Shown piece after piece: positions 43,001 to 54,478 of a stretch of DNA of 64,000 nucleotides. A program made the translations under genes and the position numbers. Location of the stretch: positions 20,219,087 to 20,283,086 of the forward strand of contig BTRK01000001.1 in assembly GCA_036245805.1 (NCBI GenBank), written 5' to 3'. Source of the DNA: Pristionchus mayeri (lineage: Eukaryota > Nematoda > Chromadorea > Rhabditida > Neodiplogasteridae). A model generated the notes under the pieces. That model made no database searches. It saw only the letters and a program-made list of their open reading frames with translations, and had not been told where the DNA came from. How positions within the stretch are numbered: the first letter of the stretch is position 1; each line of letters begins with the position of its first letter.

Positions 43001-43053
43001 CGAAATTCCCAGATAGGAATAAATCGTTAAATTTCGTGATGGTAGAAAAGTAA
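40015..43053 (+). CDS. D2: unrecognised helical protein, tandem paralogue of D1
   Basis: Starts 'MGDRNAPDLFENIQ' at 40015. Further exons: 'VPVFLSSLEDEDAQVAKVAA' and 'LRKILERADR' (40360-40456), 'FLRNSYATAMESLKEY' (40499-40550), 'LFADLIYCVNSLAKAVGEEG' (40637-40722), 'CLVVASLCNLANGNAHPAHL' (40770-40935), 'YLTDKLKIERDIANEMANII' (41165-41460), 'LKNLVPLMKEKLEWAISIHE' (41508-41636), 'FINCIIDIVYEVFKVRGYFN' (41688-41920), 'VKFMLTNQLGTSKDDEVLQQ' (41965-42078), 'YQEDLQKLIDGSRGNDTRRK' (42174-42361), 'FISKLVKEWLPINEVTEAFE' (42510-42600), 'IDIDENLDRLLLIIGS', 'GIWEGQDMIDLKEAQKM', then a short last exon to a TAA at 43051-43053. Exon order and phases follow D1. No signal peptide, TM or catalytic motif. Near 40456-40499 a 42-base intron replaces the 48-base one of D1. 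Function unknown. Confidence 0.6.
40090..40260 (+). repeat. Degenerate short tandem repeat in D2 intron 1
   Basis: Five or so imperfect units of about 35-38 bases containing 'attcgatcgataactga' (for example at 40135, 40168, 40197 and 40228). A single related unit occurs in intron 1 of D1 (about 35178-35195), so the repeat expanded after the duplication. Confidence 0.6.
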
Positions 43054-43470
43054 ATGATATTCCAGGAGAACGAGCACTTCTAAGGAGGATTGCGATGCGT
43101 CAATAGAAGGAATAAACCCGTCCCCATCTCATCCCCTCATTGACCTCCCTTTCAAAGTCCGTGTAGTTCCACGAAGGAACTTTAATTTCTTTACTTGATC
43201 CCGAAAGGGGATTGATTGACTAACATGTAAAATATGTGTTGAATAAAAGTTCACACATTAATGCTCTGATCTCGTCCACAAAGATGGTTTCCTGGTTGAT
43301 TCACAACATGCGTTGGAAATAGCTGAATGGAATTAACTTTCATTCTATACATACTATATTTTTTATCAATTCTTAGACTAAAAACAAAGAATGGATCAAC
43401 ATTGTTTTTTCTTCAATTGTTCCACTTTGTAGAGTTGACCATCAATTTTTTATTGTAGGATTGTCAGGGC

Positions 43471-44903
43471 TAGAGTGCGGAGAGGAAGAAGGAAGACCGC
43501 TCGGCGCTGCGCGAAATGAGTTTTGCTCTTCCGGAAGAATGAGAGGGAGGGAGGAAATTCTTCCGGAAGACCTCGAATTCTTCCGGAAGACCAAAATGCC
43601 AAAATGGCCTGTTTCTCTCGATTTTTTCGCTTTGTGTTTCAAATGCTGGAAGTGATCAAGAGAAGTGGGTTCCGGTGCCAGAACCAAACAAGCTCACTTT
43701 ATCTATAACGCTTACTGAATCAAAACATAGGAGAAAACTTGATAATCAACAAAAACATAGAATCAGTTGAAATTGAAACAATGAAAGGTTTATACAACAT
43801 CCAACACTAGAGATACGGGTCGTAGTTGACTCGTAAGGGCGATCCTAAGGGGATTCCTCAACAGGTCAGGAAAATAACGGGAGAGGCTGAAGTAGCTAGG
43901 ATTCAAGTAATAAGAGATAAACGGGGGCTAAATTGAACTAAGAACGGAGCATGTTAAGAAAAAAGGAGAGGCTTGAGGGGTCAATGGAAGGGACTCAGTA
44001 GATTCTTCTCACGGTGTCTTCAGAGTCCGTCTGCATGCTCCGAGGCGATGGACACGAAGAGGAAGTAGTAGAGATGCCGCAGTGAGAGAAGATTCTGAGA
44101 AGGGATAGGCAGCATCTGGTCTAGGACCTAGCACAACTTAGACGGGGGGGGGGAATAAGTCATTCGGGCACGTCTGTCCATAAACAGTGACAATTGCACA
44201 ACAGAGCTGATCAAGGGCGAAAGATCAGTAAACACTCACAGAAAAGTGCCTAGTCAGAGTTCAATAGATTCCCGGTTGAAGCAGGATGAAATTCCCAGCC
44301 TGAGTGCATCCGTTGCTGTGCAGGACAATGTAGACGCTCAAGGTGTGGCATACATGAGCAGAGTTGGCACTGATATAACGAGTGATCAAGAGTAGCATCA
44401 TATTGCGGCAGGGAACCAAACGGGTAACGAATTGAACAAATAATGGGGAAAAACGAGCCTGAACAGTCGGCCGCCGTCGTACCAGAATTGAGTGGTGCCC
44501 GAAACGAGGTTCCTGGGTAGAGGTGGATTTAGCAGGGAAGCAAAGTGGACGAGGAAATGAAAAATACAAGAAACAGCAAGAGGAAACAGGTAAAGCAACG
44601 TGTGATAATGCCCAGACTGAAATTGACGTCTGCACTCTGCTGGCGCATGTAAATTGGGGCAGAGACTGAATAATCTCCGCCTCGGATGCAAAGGGAAAGG
44701 CCAACATGCAAATGGACACTGAAAATGCGCCAAAAACGCTCAATTCTAGGTCCAATCCATGTCAAAAAGTTCCAACTCTTCCGGAAGACCACGAAGTCTT
44801 CCGGAAGACTTTGCTGCACTTTCCTCTCCCTCTTCCTCATTCCTCGCTCTCCACCTCAAAAGAGCGGCAGAGTCTTCCTCTTCCTCTTCCTCTCCGCACT
44901 CTA
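43471..44903. mobile_element. Non-autonomous hAT-type element
   Basis: 1,433 bp bounded by inverted repeats starting 'TAGAGTGCGGAGAGGAAGA' and flanked on both sides by the 8-mer GTCAGGGC (43463-43470 and 44904-44911). An 8-bp target duplication and a TIR beginning TAGAG fit the hAT superfamily. The palindromic motif 'CTTCCGGAAG' occurs three times near the left end (about 43528-43600) and twice near the right (about 44778-44810), as expected of subterminal transposase-binding repeats. No intact transposase frame was recognised in the interior. Confidence 0.85.
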
Positions 44904-45211
44904 GTCAGGGCAAGATGTTCTATCGCTTGCGATGTTTTGATTTCCGCCTTATCAACCTTCTTTGTCGAAATTAGCTTTCAGATTCGCGGTTATCTATCAG
45001 AAAAGAAATTTCATTCATAGTAGCTAAAATGTATCTCATCATAACTATTACCTCGCTCGTCTTCCAGAAGGGTATGGAAAATTATGAAGAATTGTTATTC
45101 AATATTTAAGTTTATTATTTTCCTAAATTATAAACGCTAAAATATTATATAATTACTTGAACAAAATCAAAATATTTTATCGAATAATACATGAAATCAA
45201 TAATCGATATT

Positions 45212-48200
45212 TCATTGAGTGTCGAGGATGAAAGTGCGAATTTCCATCGGATGTAGCGAGATCAGAAAATCGTCTTCTACAAATCGATATTCACCTATCA
45301 TAACCGCCCAATCGATTTCCTACCGTAGTCCTTTCTGGTCCTTGCTGGCTCTCGAATTCCAGCCAGGAGTACCTCTCGCTTGCTCGTGGTGTTAAGGTTG
45401 GAGAAGAGAGTCTGAAGGTATCTACCGACTCTTTCCATTACCCCTTATTTATCTCTTATAAGAATATAAATATTCTTGAAGGGATGAATTCATTTCTCAA
45501 CGTTCCTTTTAAAATATTACATTTTTGTTTGTTTTCAATTCACGAGTATTCATTTTTGAGAACCTCCAATTTATTGGCTCACTCTCAAATCAACTGAGAC
45601 CGGAGTCGAGATGGAGTCATCTTCCGAGATCTACAACAACATAATTTTAATTTTATTAGTAGTTACTGGTCCTTATTATTTCGTTAGAAATGTGCATCTT
45701 TTCGAGATGGATTTGGCCTATTTCGCTTCCTCTTCCAATTACCATACCTGGAATAGATGTTCCAGTCTCAGGAGGATCTTCCTCCCACTCCACTTCGCCA
45801 GAGTGAGCAGATGCGCGTGAGGGGGAAGATCCGAACGGAGACCCGCGAACTGCAGATTAGATCAGATAAACGACGGGTGGGAAACGTCGCCTGTCGAAAT
45901 ATCGACAAGCGAGCTATACCTACAGGTCTTTTCTGATCTCTCCGGAATTCAATTCTATGGTATTAGTTAATAAGTTACCGACCGAAGTCTCGAAGTGCTT
46001 CAGATACTCGTCGATGTTTCCGTCGAACTCTGCGAAAGTCACTTCCGGTCGATGGAAGACATTGTGCTGCCCGATTCTAGCGCGCTCCGAAGCTCCCTGA
46101 GGTTGATCTTTGGATACACTTCGATATTTGCCCCCCCCCCTTTCCCCTATCATTTCTCATTCCCTCCCCATCACAGAGGAGTTGTGTGACCGAAAACCAA
46201 GGAGTGATAACTAGAAATGAGTGGGGTAGGGGAAGAAGGGGGTGGGCCAAATACAGAAGAAGTGCCGATCTTTGATCCTTGATATCAGACTCTCAACTAA
46301 CATGAACTGATCCGATCTGTACGAAGTGCGATCCGCTCACGATCAATCCTCGACCATCCACTCCTGCAAGCACACCACAATACAATGGGAAACGACCCCT
46401 TTCGAAAATGCAACGGAGTGAATCCCGACGACCTTTCCTAATCGCTCACCGGGCTCGTTCAGCGGCTCTTCAACGCCCCAGTGGTCGTCGTAGAAACTGC
46501 GACGATGAATCTGTAAATGTCGATTTTGCGCACACAGTACAAATTTCGACAGGCGACAAATCCCACAACCTCACCATGATGTCGATGACACCGTCGGAAG
46601 GCGAGCTGGCGCCCTGCGAGCGATCCGTCAGTACTGTCGCTTGCGTGGTGTCGTCACGCAGAAGCACGGCTGCAGAGTGGGAAACGTCGGCTTCGCTCAC
46701 CACGTCGATTTATCTACAGGACGACGTTTATTATCGTAGTATGCTAACTCGTTGTGATGGGGTAGTAGTTGGCGGCGATCGGTTCCGTGTTCTCGTAGGT
46801 GAAGGAGGGGTGGGCATTGCGGCTGAGAGGATGATCTTTGAACTTTCATTTGATCTCTGAACTCTGCTCACGTTCTCTTCATCATCTGCCTTCCATTGGC
46901 GTCGGTGTAGAAAGTTGAGCTCGATTTGACCTCGAAAGAGTATCGAGTGATGAAGTCTTTGGTGATGTTCCTCAACATTTCAATCAAATTTTACACTCCA
47001 CTTTCGAATATTTATGAATAATTAGAATCGTACTGTTCAGAGGGAAGAGGTCCGACGGTCCAGGCAAACTCAACGTCCTTGCTGTTCTCTGAGAGTCTGA
47101 CAACTTGCGAAATCCAGGGGTTGAAGACTTGACGAGCCTCTTGAGAAAGAGAGCCCTGCAAGAGAAACAATTACTAGTGAATGAGAGAGGGAGAGATTTA
47201 CACCATTAGGAAATATTCATCCAAGTTCGCAAAAACTGATCTTCCGGCTCCACTGTGAATAAAATGCTTCAGAGATTTCGTCATCCACTTTCACTTTGAT
47301 TGTATGCAACAAACATCTCTACCCTCTTTTCCTCTCGCGCGAGAGAGAACGGGCATTCGCTCTCGTTCTCTCATAAACATCCATTCGCACGGATCTCTCG
47401 TCGCTCGGGTGGCCGAGTGGTCTAAGGCGTTGGACTTAAGTTCCAATATCCCGTGAGGGATGCGTGGGTTCGAACCCCACTCCGAGCAGAAACTTTTGTC
47501 GATTTATTGTTCCAGAATCACTTGCCTTTGAGAGCTCAATTTTGGCGGCGACTGCTGGGCGCTTTTCAGTGTTGTCTTTCGGACGGAAGACGTACGCTCC
47601 AGATGTCTGCTCTTTCTTGTTGTCGAATCCTATATGGTAACATATTGTTCCGTCACCGTTATGAAATTTCAATCAATTAGTCGATCTTTCAACGATTTTT
47701 ATAGGCCATACAGAGGAGGAAAGACCAGATAAGAGGCACACTTGTTATTCATTTTGTTTTCCCGAACAGACTATTCGTGCTGCACAACCTCCAAGGATTC
47801 TCACCTTCGTAGTAGAGGAACTCCTGCTTCAGAGGGTAGGTCACGTTCGTCATCTTGTCGAGTACCGTTGCCACCAGACCGGCCTTGTCGAAATCAACAC
47901 GAATAAGCTTAAAGTATCTTTTTATTTGTGTTTTCTAAATTCTTGATTACCTTATTCTCGATGAATACTTCCTCATCATTAGTGAGTGTAGAGGTCTTGA
48001 CGGGATGTGTGACTCGAGTAGAGAAACTGAAGTTATAAAATGATTAATTTAATTGATTAATTAGCATAATTGGATACCTTGAAGTGACGTTGCTAATGAA
48101 GTAAGTGGCGAAGCCGAGTGGAGAGACCTGCAATTGAACTTTGCATTTCGTCAAAGATGAAGTGATCAAACCTTGACTGGGAAGGAGAGTTCGAAGGGCG

Positions 48201-51200
48201 CCCGAGGATCCACTGATTGCACTTGAGATTGGAAAGTCTTCGTGATCTGAAAAGGAGGAATGGGTATGGATCGAGGATCTCCGAGGGGATGGAGATCCGA
48301 GGCTCCTAACCGCTGATGATTCATAAAGGAAAGATAATTAATAAGCCCTTCCTAGTCTGCATGCTGTTTGCACGGTTTGAAGAAGACAAGGCAATTAAGG
48401 ACTTATTAGCTAAAAAATAACCTGTGATTCTATTGGTTGCTTCTTTCCATCGAGGACGACTGCTGCTCGAGAGAAGTAGGGAATGCGAAGGATCTGCGGA
48501 GTAGTTCTCCCTACCTTCCCCTATCTTTTAGTTTCTAATAATTGAGAAGATGCAGAACGAGTCAGACAGACGAGAAATCTCTATAGTGATGGTGATGTGA
48601 CTAGTGTTTTACCTCTTTCATCGTGTGCCCGCGAGCGTTGAACACGGTCACGGTGAAGGTTGAGAGGTTTCTGAAACGAGAGTGTGTCTCTTGAGGGAAT
48701 TTGATGATGTCTTGGACGATCAAAGATCAGGTACCTAATGGGTTCGCAGACAGTCTCGTTCCTCAGTTCGCATCTCATCTGAGTGGGCACAGAGACATTC
48801 GCTCCTGCCTTCGTGGCGAGATGAGCAAGGGCATCGTTCAGAACCGCCTAAGAATACTTATTTGTTTATTTTTGACGATTTATAAAATTTAAATATCATA
48901 TTTACTTGGTAATTTTAGTATTTTTTACAATATTAAAATATATTTATAAATGCAATCTCGCCTCTCCATCCTTCATTCCCGCGGCGAGTCGCCGCTCGTA
49001 GTCTCGAGTCACGTTCTCCTTGGCTGTTCCACTAAGAAGTATATTTTTAAAACTACAATAGAACGATCTCGATAAGTTGAAGTAAAGACTGTTGAAGATC
49101 GTGACAATTTTTGCATTTCAGGCAATTGAAAGGTGGAATGTAACAGCATACGTGACTGCGTCGTGGTGCTGAGCGAGTGCGGAGGCGCGCTGCATTCTCT
49201 CCACCTATATTAATGAATAGTTAATTAAAATGTTATTTATCGATATTGTAATATTAAAAGATTCACCTCGTGATCGCTATCAATTCCCTCATCAGCGAGG
49301 ACGTTCAGCTGACGAACCAACTGAGAGATCAACGATTAATTATAGACAAATGGAGATGTCTGCCGATTCGGAAGAAGAAGAACGATAAATATTGCAGTAT
49401 CAGAGTGTTGCTTGTTTTAAGATTCGTAAAACCCGAAAGCACTGGAGCATTTAGATTGGAGTAGTTTGGGCTTCGAAAAAGGTAATAAATTACAATTCAA
49501 TGCATTGCGACGAATCGAAGAATTCGATAAAATAAATTATCATAAATGGCTGACCTGCAGGAATGCGCTCGCTTCTCTGATCATTCCCTTGAAGGCGGGA
49601 CGAGAAGTGAAGTAACCAGTCCAGAAGGAGTGATTGGAGGAGGCGTACCTGAGATCAAACTACAGTCAATCAGATGTACTGCTTTTGGTTGGAGCAATAA
49701 TATCGATAAATATCTATTAAATATCGATGCATTGGAAAAGGAAATCGATTATTCCTACTATTTCTCATTTAATTTTAAATAAGAAAACTGACGGGAAGAA
49801 GTCATCGTCCTTAGTCGTCAATTGGGGCGAAGTCTCACTCAATCCCTTCACGTAGCAAGTGGGAGTGGAGTAGAAGAGACGAAGACCGAGAGAGGGCTCA
49901 AATTACGTCATTTTCACTTTTAGTTTATTTCCCGTCAATTTCCGACATCATTTTACGAAACAATCACCAATGTTCTCAACAACTTCACAAATAGCTCACA
50001 TTCGCATTGACGTATTGAATGAGCTTGTCCAGATTCGTGTACCACGCATTCGCATTCGTGTACTGAAAAAGTATTTTATATTTCAATAATTAAATCAATA
50101 TTATTAGAGCGAGATGAATGAAACACCAATTTGCATGAAAATTTTTATGGCTTACGATCAATGAAAATTAGTTGTAACTCGTGATGAGGTAATTGAATAC
50201 CTGGAAGTCGCTGCCCATCAGCAGCAGCACGTGCTTCGTTCGCAGGAAAGAGGCCTGAATTTGTTTTTGATCACTAATTTGTTAGTTATTAGCAGGTAAA
50301 ACTGTCTTGCACTACCTCTGTATGACATGGTAATGCCCATCAGTAATCTTGATTCTACCGTTTGTGTCCTTCAGAAATAAATGGCCAACTCATTCATACC
50401 TGCTTCTTGACGTGAGCCTCGAACAGCTTCAACTTCTCGGGCAGATTGTATCTGTGATTGATCTTTGGTATTTTATCTACGATCTCTTCCTCACCCCTCC
50501 ATGTCCTCATGCTCGATGATGGGGTCGTCTCCACAGAGGGCGTCGAAGCAGAATCCCTCCGGGGGACCGTAGTTGTCCTGTAGTCATTTTGATTATTTTC
50601 GATAATATAAATACAAAAATAAATACAGTTGCAATCTAACCTGGTAGAATGCGCCGGTGAGAATCTTCGTTTCTGAAAAGAAAAAAAGAAGAATTGCTCT
50701 CATCAATTCGGTAAAATGAAAAGGAATCTATGAAGAAATTTCGAAGGTTAGAAATACTTTTGTTGTTGAAGAATAGATTCCAGTACTCACTGAGATCGTC
50801 GCTGGTGTTCCACACGAATTCGAGACTCTTATTCTTGAGCCGGGAAGCCTTCTCGAGATAGTGAACACGGGCGAAGAAGAGAGAGGAGTATCCCATCTGG
50901 AGAGGAATCATCGAAGAGAGCAGTTCATTCAGTTTAGAAAATACTAATTTTTGAAGGATAAGGTAAAATATTGTAAAAACATGCCAGCGCTAAGCCCAAA
51001 ATTAAAATAAGAAAGTCGATAGTTTGTTTGCATTCACATCCATTGCGATAGCTTGCTGAATGTAAGGAGCAGTAGAAGCGGTAGTCGGAATTCCTTTAGT
51101 TATGAGACCAACCAGCGCGAATAGATTGGCAGTCTCCCTGCTGTGTCCGAAGGGATCGATCTGCCATGCTGTCTGAGGGTGTCCACACTCACCGAACATC

Positions 51201-52589
51201 CCATCGAGTTTGCTGGCAAAGATAAATAATCAGTCATCTATCATATCCGTATTGTTATTTTGAAATCAAAAGCTGACATAAAAGAAAACTCTCTTTCTGA
51301 TGCAAATGCTTTCGAAATCATGAGACGGTTCAGTCCTTTGCTGGTTTTAGAGATATCAAAGATAGATTCCTCACTGCAATCCCAGCTCCATCTGGTCGAC
51401 GATATCAGCATAGTGAGCAGCTGCCTCATCGTGCTGCACCCAACCACCCCCGATCAACTCGATCTGGCCTGAATGGACATCTCTCTTTTATGGCTAATCG
51501 AGGAAACCAATTTTCTCGAATTTTTGATTGTTATTAGTAATAATGATCATGACTCATCGTTTCACCAATCTGATGAAGGAATCTCAAAACTCACCGGTCT
51601 TGACAAGCTTCTGCAGTTTGTGTCTGTCTGCATCCGAGTGAGTGAAAGTCCAACGAGTGAGGAAACCAGTCTCGGCGAAGGAGAATCTGCAGAGATCATT
51701 CCCAACTCTATCTCGACAGAAGGAGAATCTGCAGAGATCATTCCCAACTCTATCTCGACAGAAGGAGAATCTGCAGAGATCATTCCCAACTCTATCTCGA
51801 CAGAAGGAGAATCTGCAGAGATCATTCCCAACTCTATCTCGACAGAAGGAGAATCTGCAGAGACCATTCCCAACTCTATCTCGACAGAAGGAGAATCTGC
51901 AGAGATCATTCCCAACTCTATCTCGACAGAAGGAGAATCTGCAGAGATCATTCCCAACTCTATCTCGACAAATCGCTAAACTTCATTCCGGGTTTCCTAA
52001 TCGTAATGGGGAATGGAAATTATATCGAATTGAATAAACTCAAGTGCGTTTGAATTTATCTTTGATCTCTTACCTCCTCGCTGGATCCTTGGAGACTTCG
52101 TCGATGACGGTGTTGTAGATGTACTGGACACCGACGGGGACGAGTTCCGGCTTCGCTAAAATAGGCATTTCATTCATTTTATTTTTTCAACATAACTTTC
52201 GATGACAGATTTGAACTGAGATTTTAACGTAGATGATAACAAGATTAAAAAAGACACTTCTATGAAGCCACTTTTTTAGTATTTGAATTCATAAATCGAA
52301 CATCCGAAGAAGTACTGGTCGACGGTCTTGATCCATCCGAGGTCGTCGTGAGTGTGGGGAACGATGTGGACGTTGATGATCGAGGGGTCGGAAGACCATT
52401 CGTTGCACTTCTGAAGAGATCGAATGAATCTTATTTCTCTAGTGTAACTTTTGATCAACATTTTGTTTATACAAAGAAGAGGTTGACAATCTAAGATAAG
52501 AAAAAAATCAAAGATCAACTGACATTCCAAGAACAGTTGGACGCTTTCGGGGCCGCCCAAACTACGAGTGGTAAGAGAAGGAAGAGCAT
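45212..52589 (-). CDS. aman-1: Lysosomal-type alpha-mannosidase (GH38)
   Basis: Hydrolyses terminal alpha-mannose in glycoprotein breakdown; expected in the lysosome or secreted. It starts at 52589 with the leader '[20 protein letters not shown]'. Exon 2 (52302-52410) has '[20 protein letters not shown]' with the metal-binding H-x-D. Next come 52074-52155 ('[17 protein letters not shown]'), 51595-51686 ('[13 protein letters not shown]'), '[20 protein letters not shown]' (to 51468) and '[19 protein letters not shown]' (51213-51070, nucleophile Asp). '[20 protein letters not shown]' lies near 50890-50795, '[12 protein letters not shown]' near 49890, '[17 protein letters not shown]' near 49630 and 'AQHHDAVT' near 49180 (zinc-binding His). 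Later exons: 'FYTDANGRQ', '[12 protein letters not shown]', '[14 protein letters not shown]', '[12 protein letters not shown]', '[16 protein letters not shown]' and 'LLRLEHLFQ', with a last exon '[16 protein letters not shown]' ending at 45212. All family landmarks are present in order across 25 or more exons. The symbol follows the C. elegans lysosomal enzyme. Confidence 0.92.
47403..47488 (+). tRNA. tRNA-Leu (anticodon UAA)
   Basis: Complete 86-base class II tRNA. The acceptor stem GCTCGGG pairs with TCCGAGC, discriminator A. D-arm 'GCCGAGTGGTCTAAGGC', anticodon arm 'TTGGA-CTTAAGT-TCCAA' giving UAA, long variable arm 'TATCCCGTGAGGGATG', T-arm 'GTGGG-TTCGAAC-CCCAC'. Boxes A and B are intact and there is no intron. 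It lies on the plus strand inside an intron of the minus-strand mannosidase gene. Confidence 0.97.
51681..51970 (-). repeat. 42-bp minisatellite containing repeated splice acceptors
   Basis: Seven copies of the block that begins 'GAGAATCTGCAGAG' on the plus strand, at 51681, 51723, 51765, 51807, 51849, 51891 and 51933, all 42 bases apart and differing by single bases. On the mannosidase strand each copy contains the acceptor 'ctctgcag' followed by the first bases of the exon that codes 'FSF'. The copy nearest the exon (51681) is the one whose downstream sequence matches the protein family. Confidence 0.95.
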
Positions 52590-53293
52590 CTACAAGAAAT
52601 CAACGATTAATAAAAATCATGAAATACATTCTAGGCGATATGAAGCACTGCTCATTTTTCTATCACATGTATCTTGAGTACAAAAAAAAATGTAAAGTGT
52701 AAAACAAACAAATCTGTTGGAGCAGGAATGAATTATACAAAAAATAAACATTTTGAAATCTTGTGTTTCATGTCACACTAAAAGCGCATTCATTATTCGT
52801 ACAATCTTCAAGCAAGCTCGGATAGTCTCAAATCGAAGTAATCCTTTTATCGTGGTCTTGTTTGCATCAGAAGCAACTATAACACATTGTTCAAAGACGA
52901 GCGGGGGGGGGGGAGTTCTTCCTCCCAGAGGGCACCAATTGATTCTGATCAATTGCAGGTTGAAGGAAGAAGGCACGAGATCTTTAGACGAGAGACTGCA
53001 GCATTTAGAGAGACGAGAAGAGAAAGAGGAAAGAGAGCATGGGAAGATGAGAGAGAAGAGACAGGCAGGGGAAAGCAGTGTGCATGGTAAATAGAGAGAA
53101 CGCAGAGAGATGTGTTCAAAGATAAAAAGGGGGCGCCTGAGGCGAGCCAGTTGGTGTCCCCCGCGTGTTGATTCGAGATTACTGCAGATGAGGGAGATCA
53201 AATATCGGAAAGGACATCCAGAACATTCCAAGGGGTTCTGGGAAACTCCTGATCAATCAATAAATGTATTTTATCAAGCGAGAAACACTCACC
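52590..53293. other. Intergenic region upstream of the mannosidase gene
   Basis: No gene called. It includes a G-run at 52904-52912 and a purine-rich stretch at 53000-53100. Open frames here on both strands have low-complexity composition (Arg/Glu or Ser/Leu rich) and no splice pattern. Confidence 0.4.
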
Positions 53294-53543
53294 AGGTTGG
53301 AGTTTCAGAACGAGACCTAGCGGGATCGAAAGAGGTTCAACTTCTATGAATTTCTACGTTTTCCATATCTGCTGAAGGCGTCTGTGGACGGCTGAGTGGT
53401 AGTGAAATTTTGGAACAGCCGATTTTGCACCTCGACAATGGGCACAAACATCCACAGAGGCCTTCAGCAGATATGGAAAACGTAGAAATTCTTAGACTTT
53501 GATCCTCTTTCGATCCTAGGTCTCGTTCTAAAACTCCAACCTA
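53294..53543. mobile_element. Foldback MITE of about 250 bp
   Basis: The outer ends 'AGGTTGGAGTTTCAGAACGA' and its complement near 53520-53543 are joined by further pairing segments, including 'TTTCTACGTTTTCCATATCT' (53344-53363) with its complement near 53470-53490. Nearly the whole length folds on itself. No flanking duplication could be fixed. Confidence 0.75.
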
Positions 53544-53831
53544 CCCCCGCGGCCTTTCCTTGTCAGAAGATGGTGGGTCGGTATGCTTCACAAGTCGCAC
53601 TCCACCAATTGCCAATCGCTCGGGTCAGGATCGCTCGAGAAAGCTCTTGATAAGATAAGATCGATAAGGATCTCTGATTGAAATGATTGTTATTATTGAG
53701 ATTATGATTGGAAGATGTTTATCTTCGAATGTATTGGCTCTTTTGCTTTCACTTCAACCTTGAATGGAGAGCGGTGGCAATTTTCTCCATTCAACTTTCC
53801 ACGCTGAGTGCGCTTAGACTGAGAATTCTCC

Positions 53832-54448
53832 ATGCTTGCCCGAATAGTCGCATGCTTTTCCATGTTTCTCACTTCAAATATTGCCGCGCACAGCTGTTTC
53901 TTCGACCGGCTACCTGATAATGTTAATAAGGATCGTCTCGAGGGAAAGGTAGCCTAACTATACTATTCTAGTAGCTGTAAATATGATTTTTCAGATGGTA
54001 GAATGTTCTAAAGGCGTGAAAGAGTGCGTGACCATTCACACGTCAGTCCAAAATGATGATGACTGGGAGGTGTACGTAGAGAGAAGATGTCCTCGCAGCC
54101 AATACGAGTGTGCAGGACAACATAATGAAGTCAGTCATTATTCGTCATCTTATCTCCACTAGTAAACGAAACTTTTACTCTCCTTCGAGTTTTTGAATTG
54201 TGATAACGCTGAAAATGCAAAGAGAAGAAAGAATATAGTCTATATCTTTGCATAATTTAGTTCGGGAGCCGATGAATACCTTTTTTTACGTGACTGTTTA
54301 TTTTCAGTGCAAGGAGATCGACGCAGATCCTGTTTGGGGGAAGTTGAAAAAGGAGAGAAGATGCTGTCACAACGATCCTGTCGATAATCAAAGTACATCC
54401 GTGGCATACTCGATCTTCGTTGTAACATTGTTATTGATATCTCGATAA
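53832..54448 (+). CDS. Ly6/uPAR-like GPI-anchored surface protein
   Basis: Three exons join in phase 0: 53832-53948, 53995-54129 and 54308-54448, giving 130 residues. Leader 'MLARIVACFSMFLTSNIAAHS', then mature sequence starting 'CFFDRLPDNVNK'. Cysteines follow in 'ECSKGVKECV', 'RRCPRSQYECAG', 'CKEID' and 'RRCCHNDPVDN'. The last matches the C-C-x-x-D-x-x-N ending of the Ly6/uPAR three-finger fold. After it comes a polar spacer and the C-terminal hydrophobic tail 'AYSIFVVTLLLISR', a likely GPI signal. Introns are 46 and 178 bases with good GT-AG ends. Related nematode proteins act at the neuronal or epidermal surface, but the role here cannot be assigned. Confidence 0.75.
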
Positions 54449-54478
54449 ATCTTGGCAGATTGCAATCAAAAAAGATAA

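Noticed and set aside
43454..44840. Several 100-160-residue frames inside the hAT-type element
   Set aside because: They span the element's terminal repeats and lack hAT transposase motifs; treated as non-coding.
45920..46189. Separate small genes on either strand near the mannosidase 3' end
   Set aside because: The minus-strand frame '[20 protein letters not shown]' aligns in position with the C-terminal part of GH38 enzymes, so it is an exon of that gene.
51681..51970. CRISPR-like array
   Set aside because: Units are contiguous 42-bp repeats without unique spacers, inside a eukaryotic intron.
51473..52037. Repeat proteins (168, 131 and 131 residues) in three frames over the minisatellite
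   Set aside because: The 42-bp unit is stop-free in several frames, so long frames are expected by chance. The region is best explained as the 3' end of a mannosidase intron.
52773..53231. 152-residue minus-strand frame upstream of the mannosidase gene
   Set aside because: Ser/Leu/Cys-rich translation of the complement of a purine-rich stretch; no motif or splice context.
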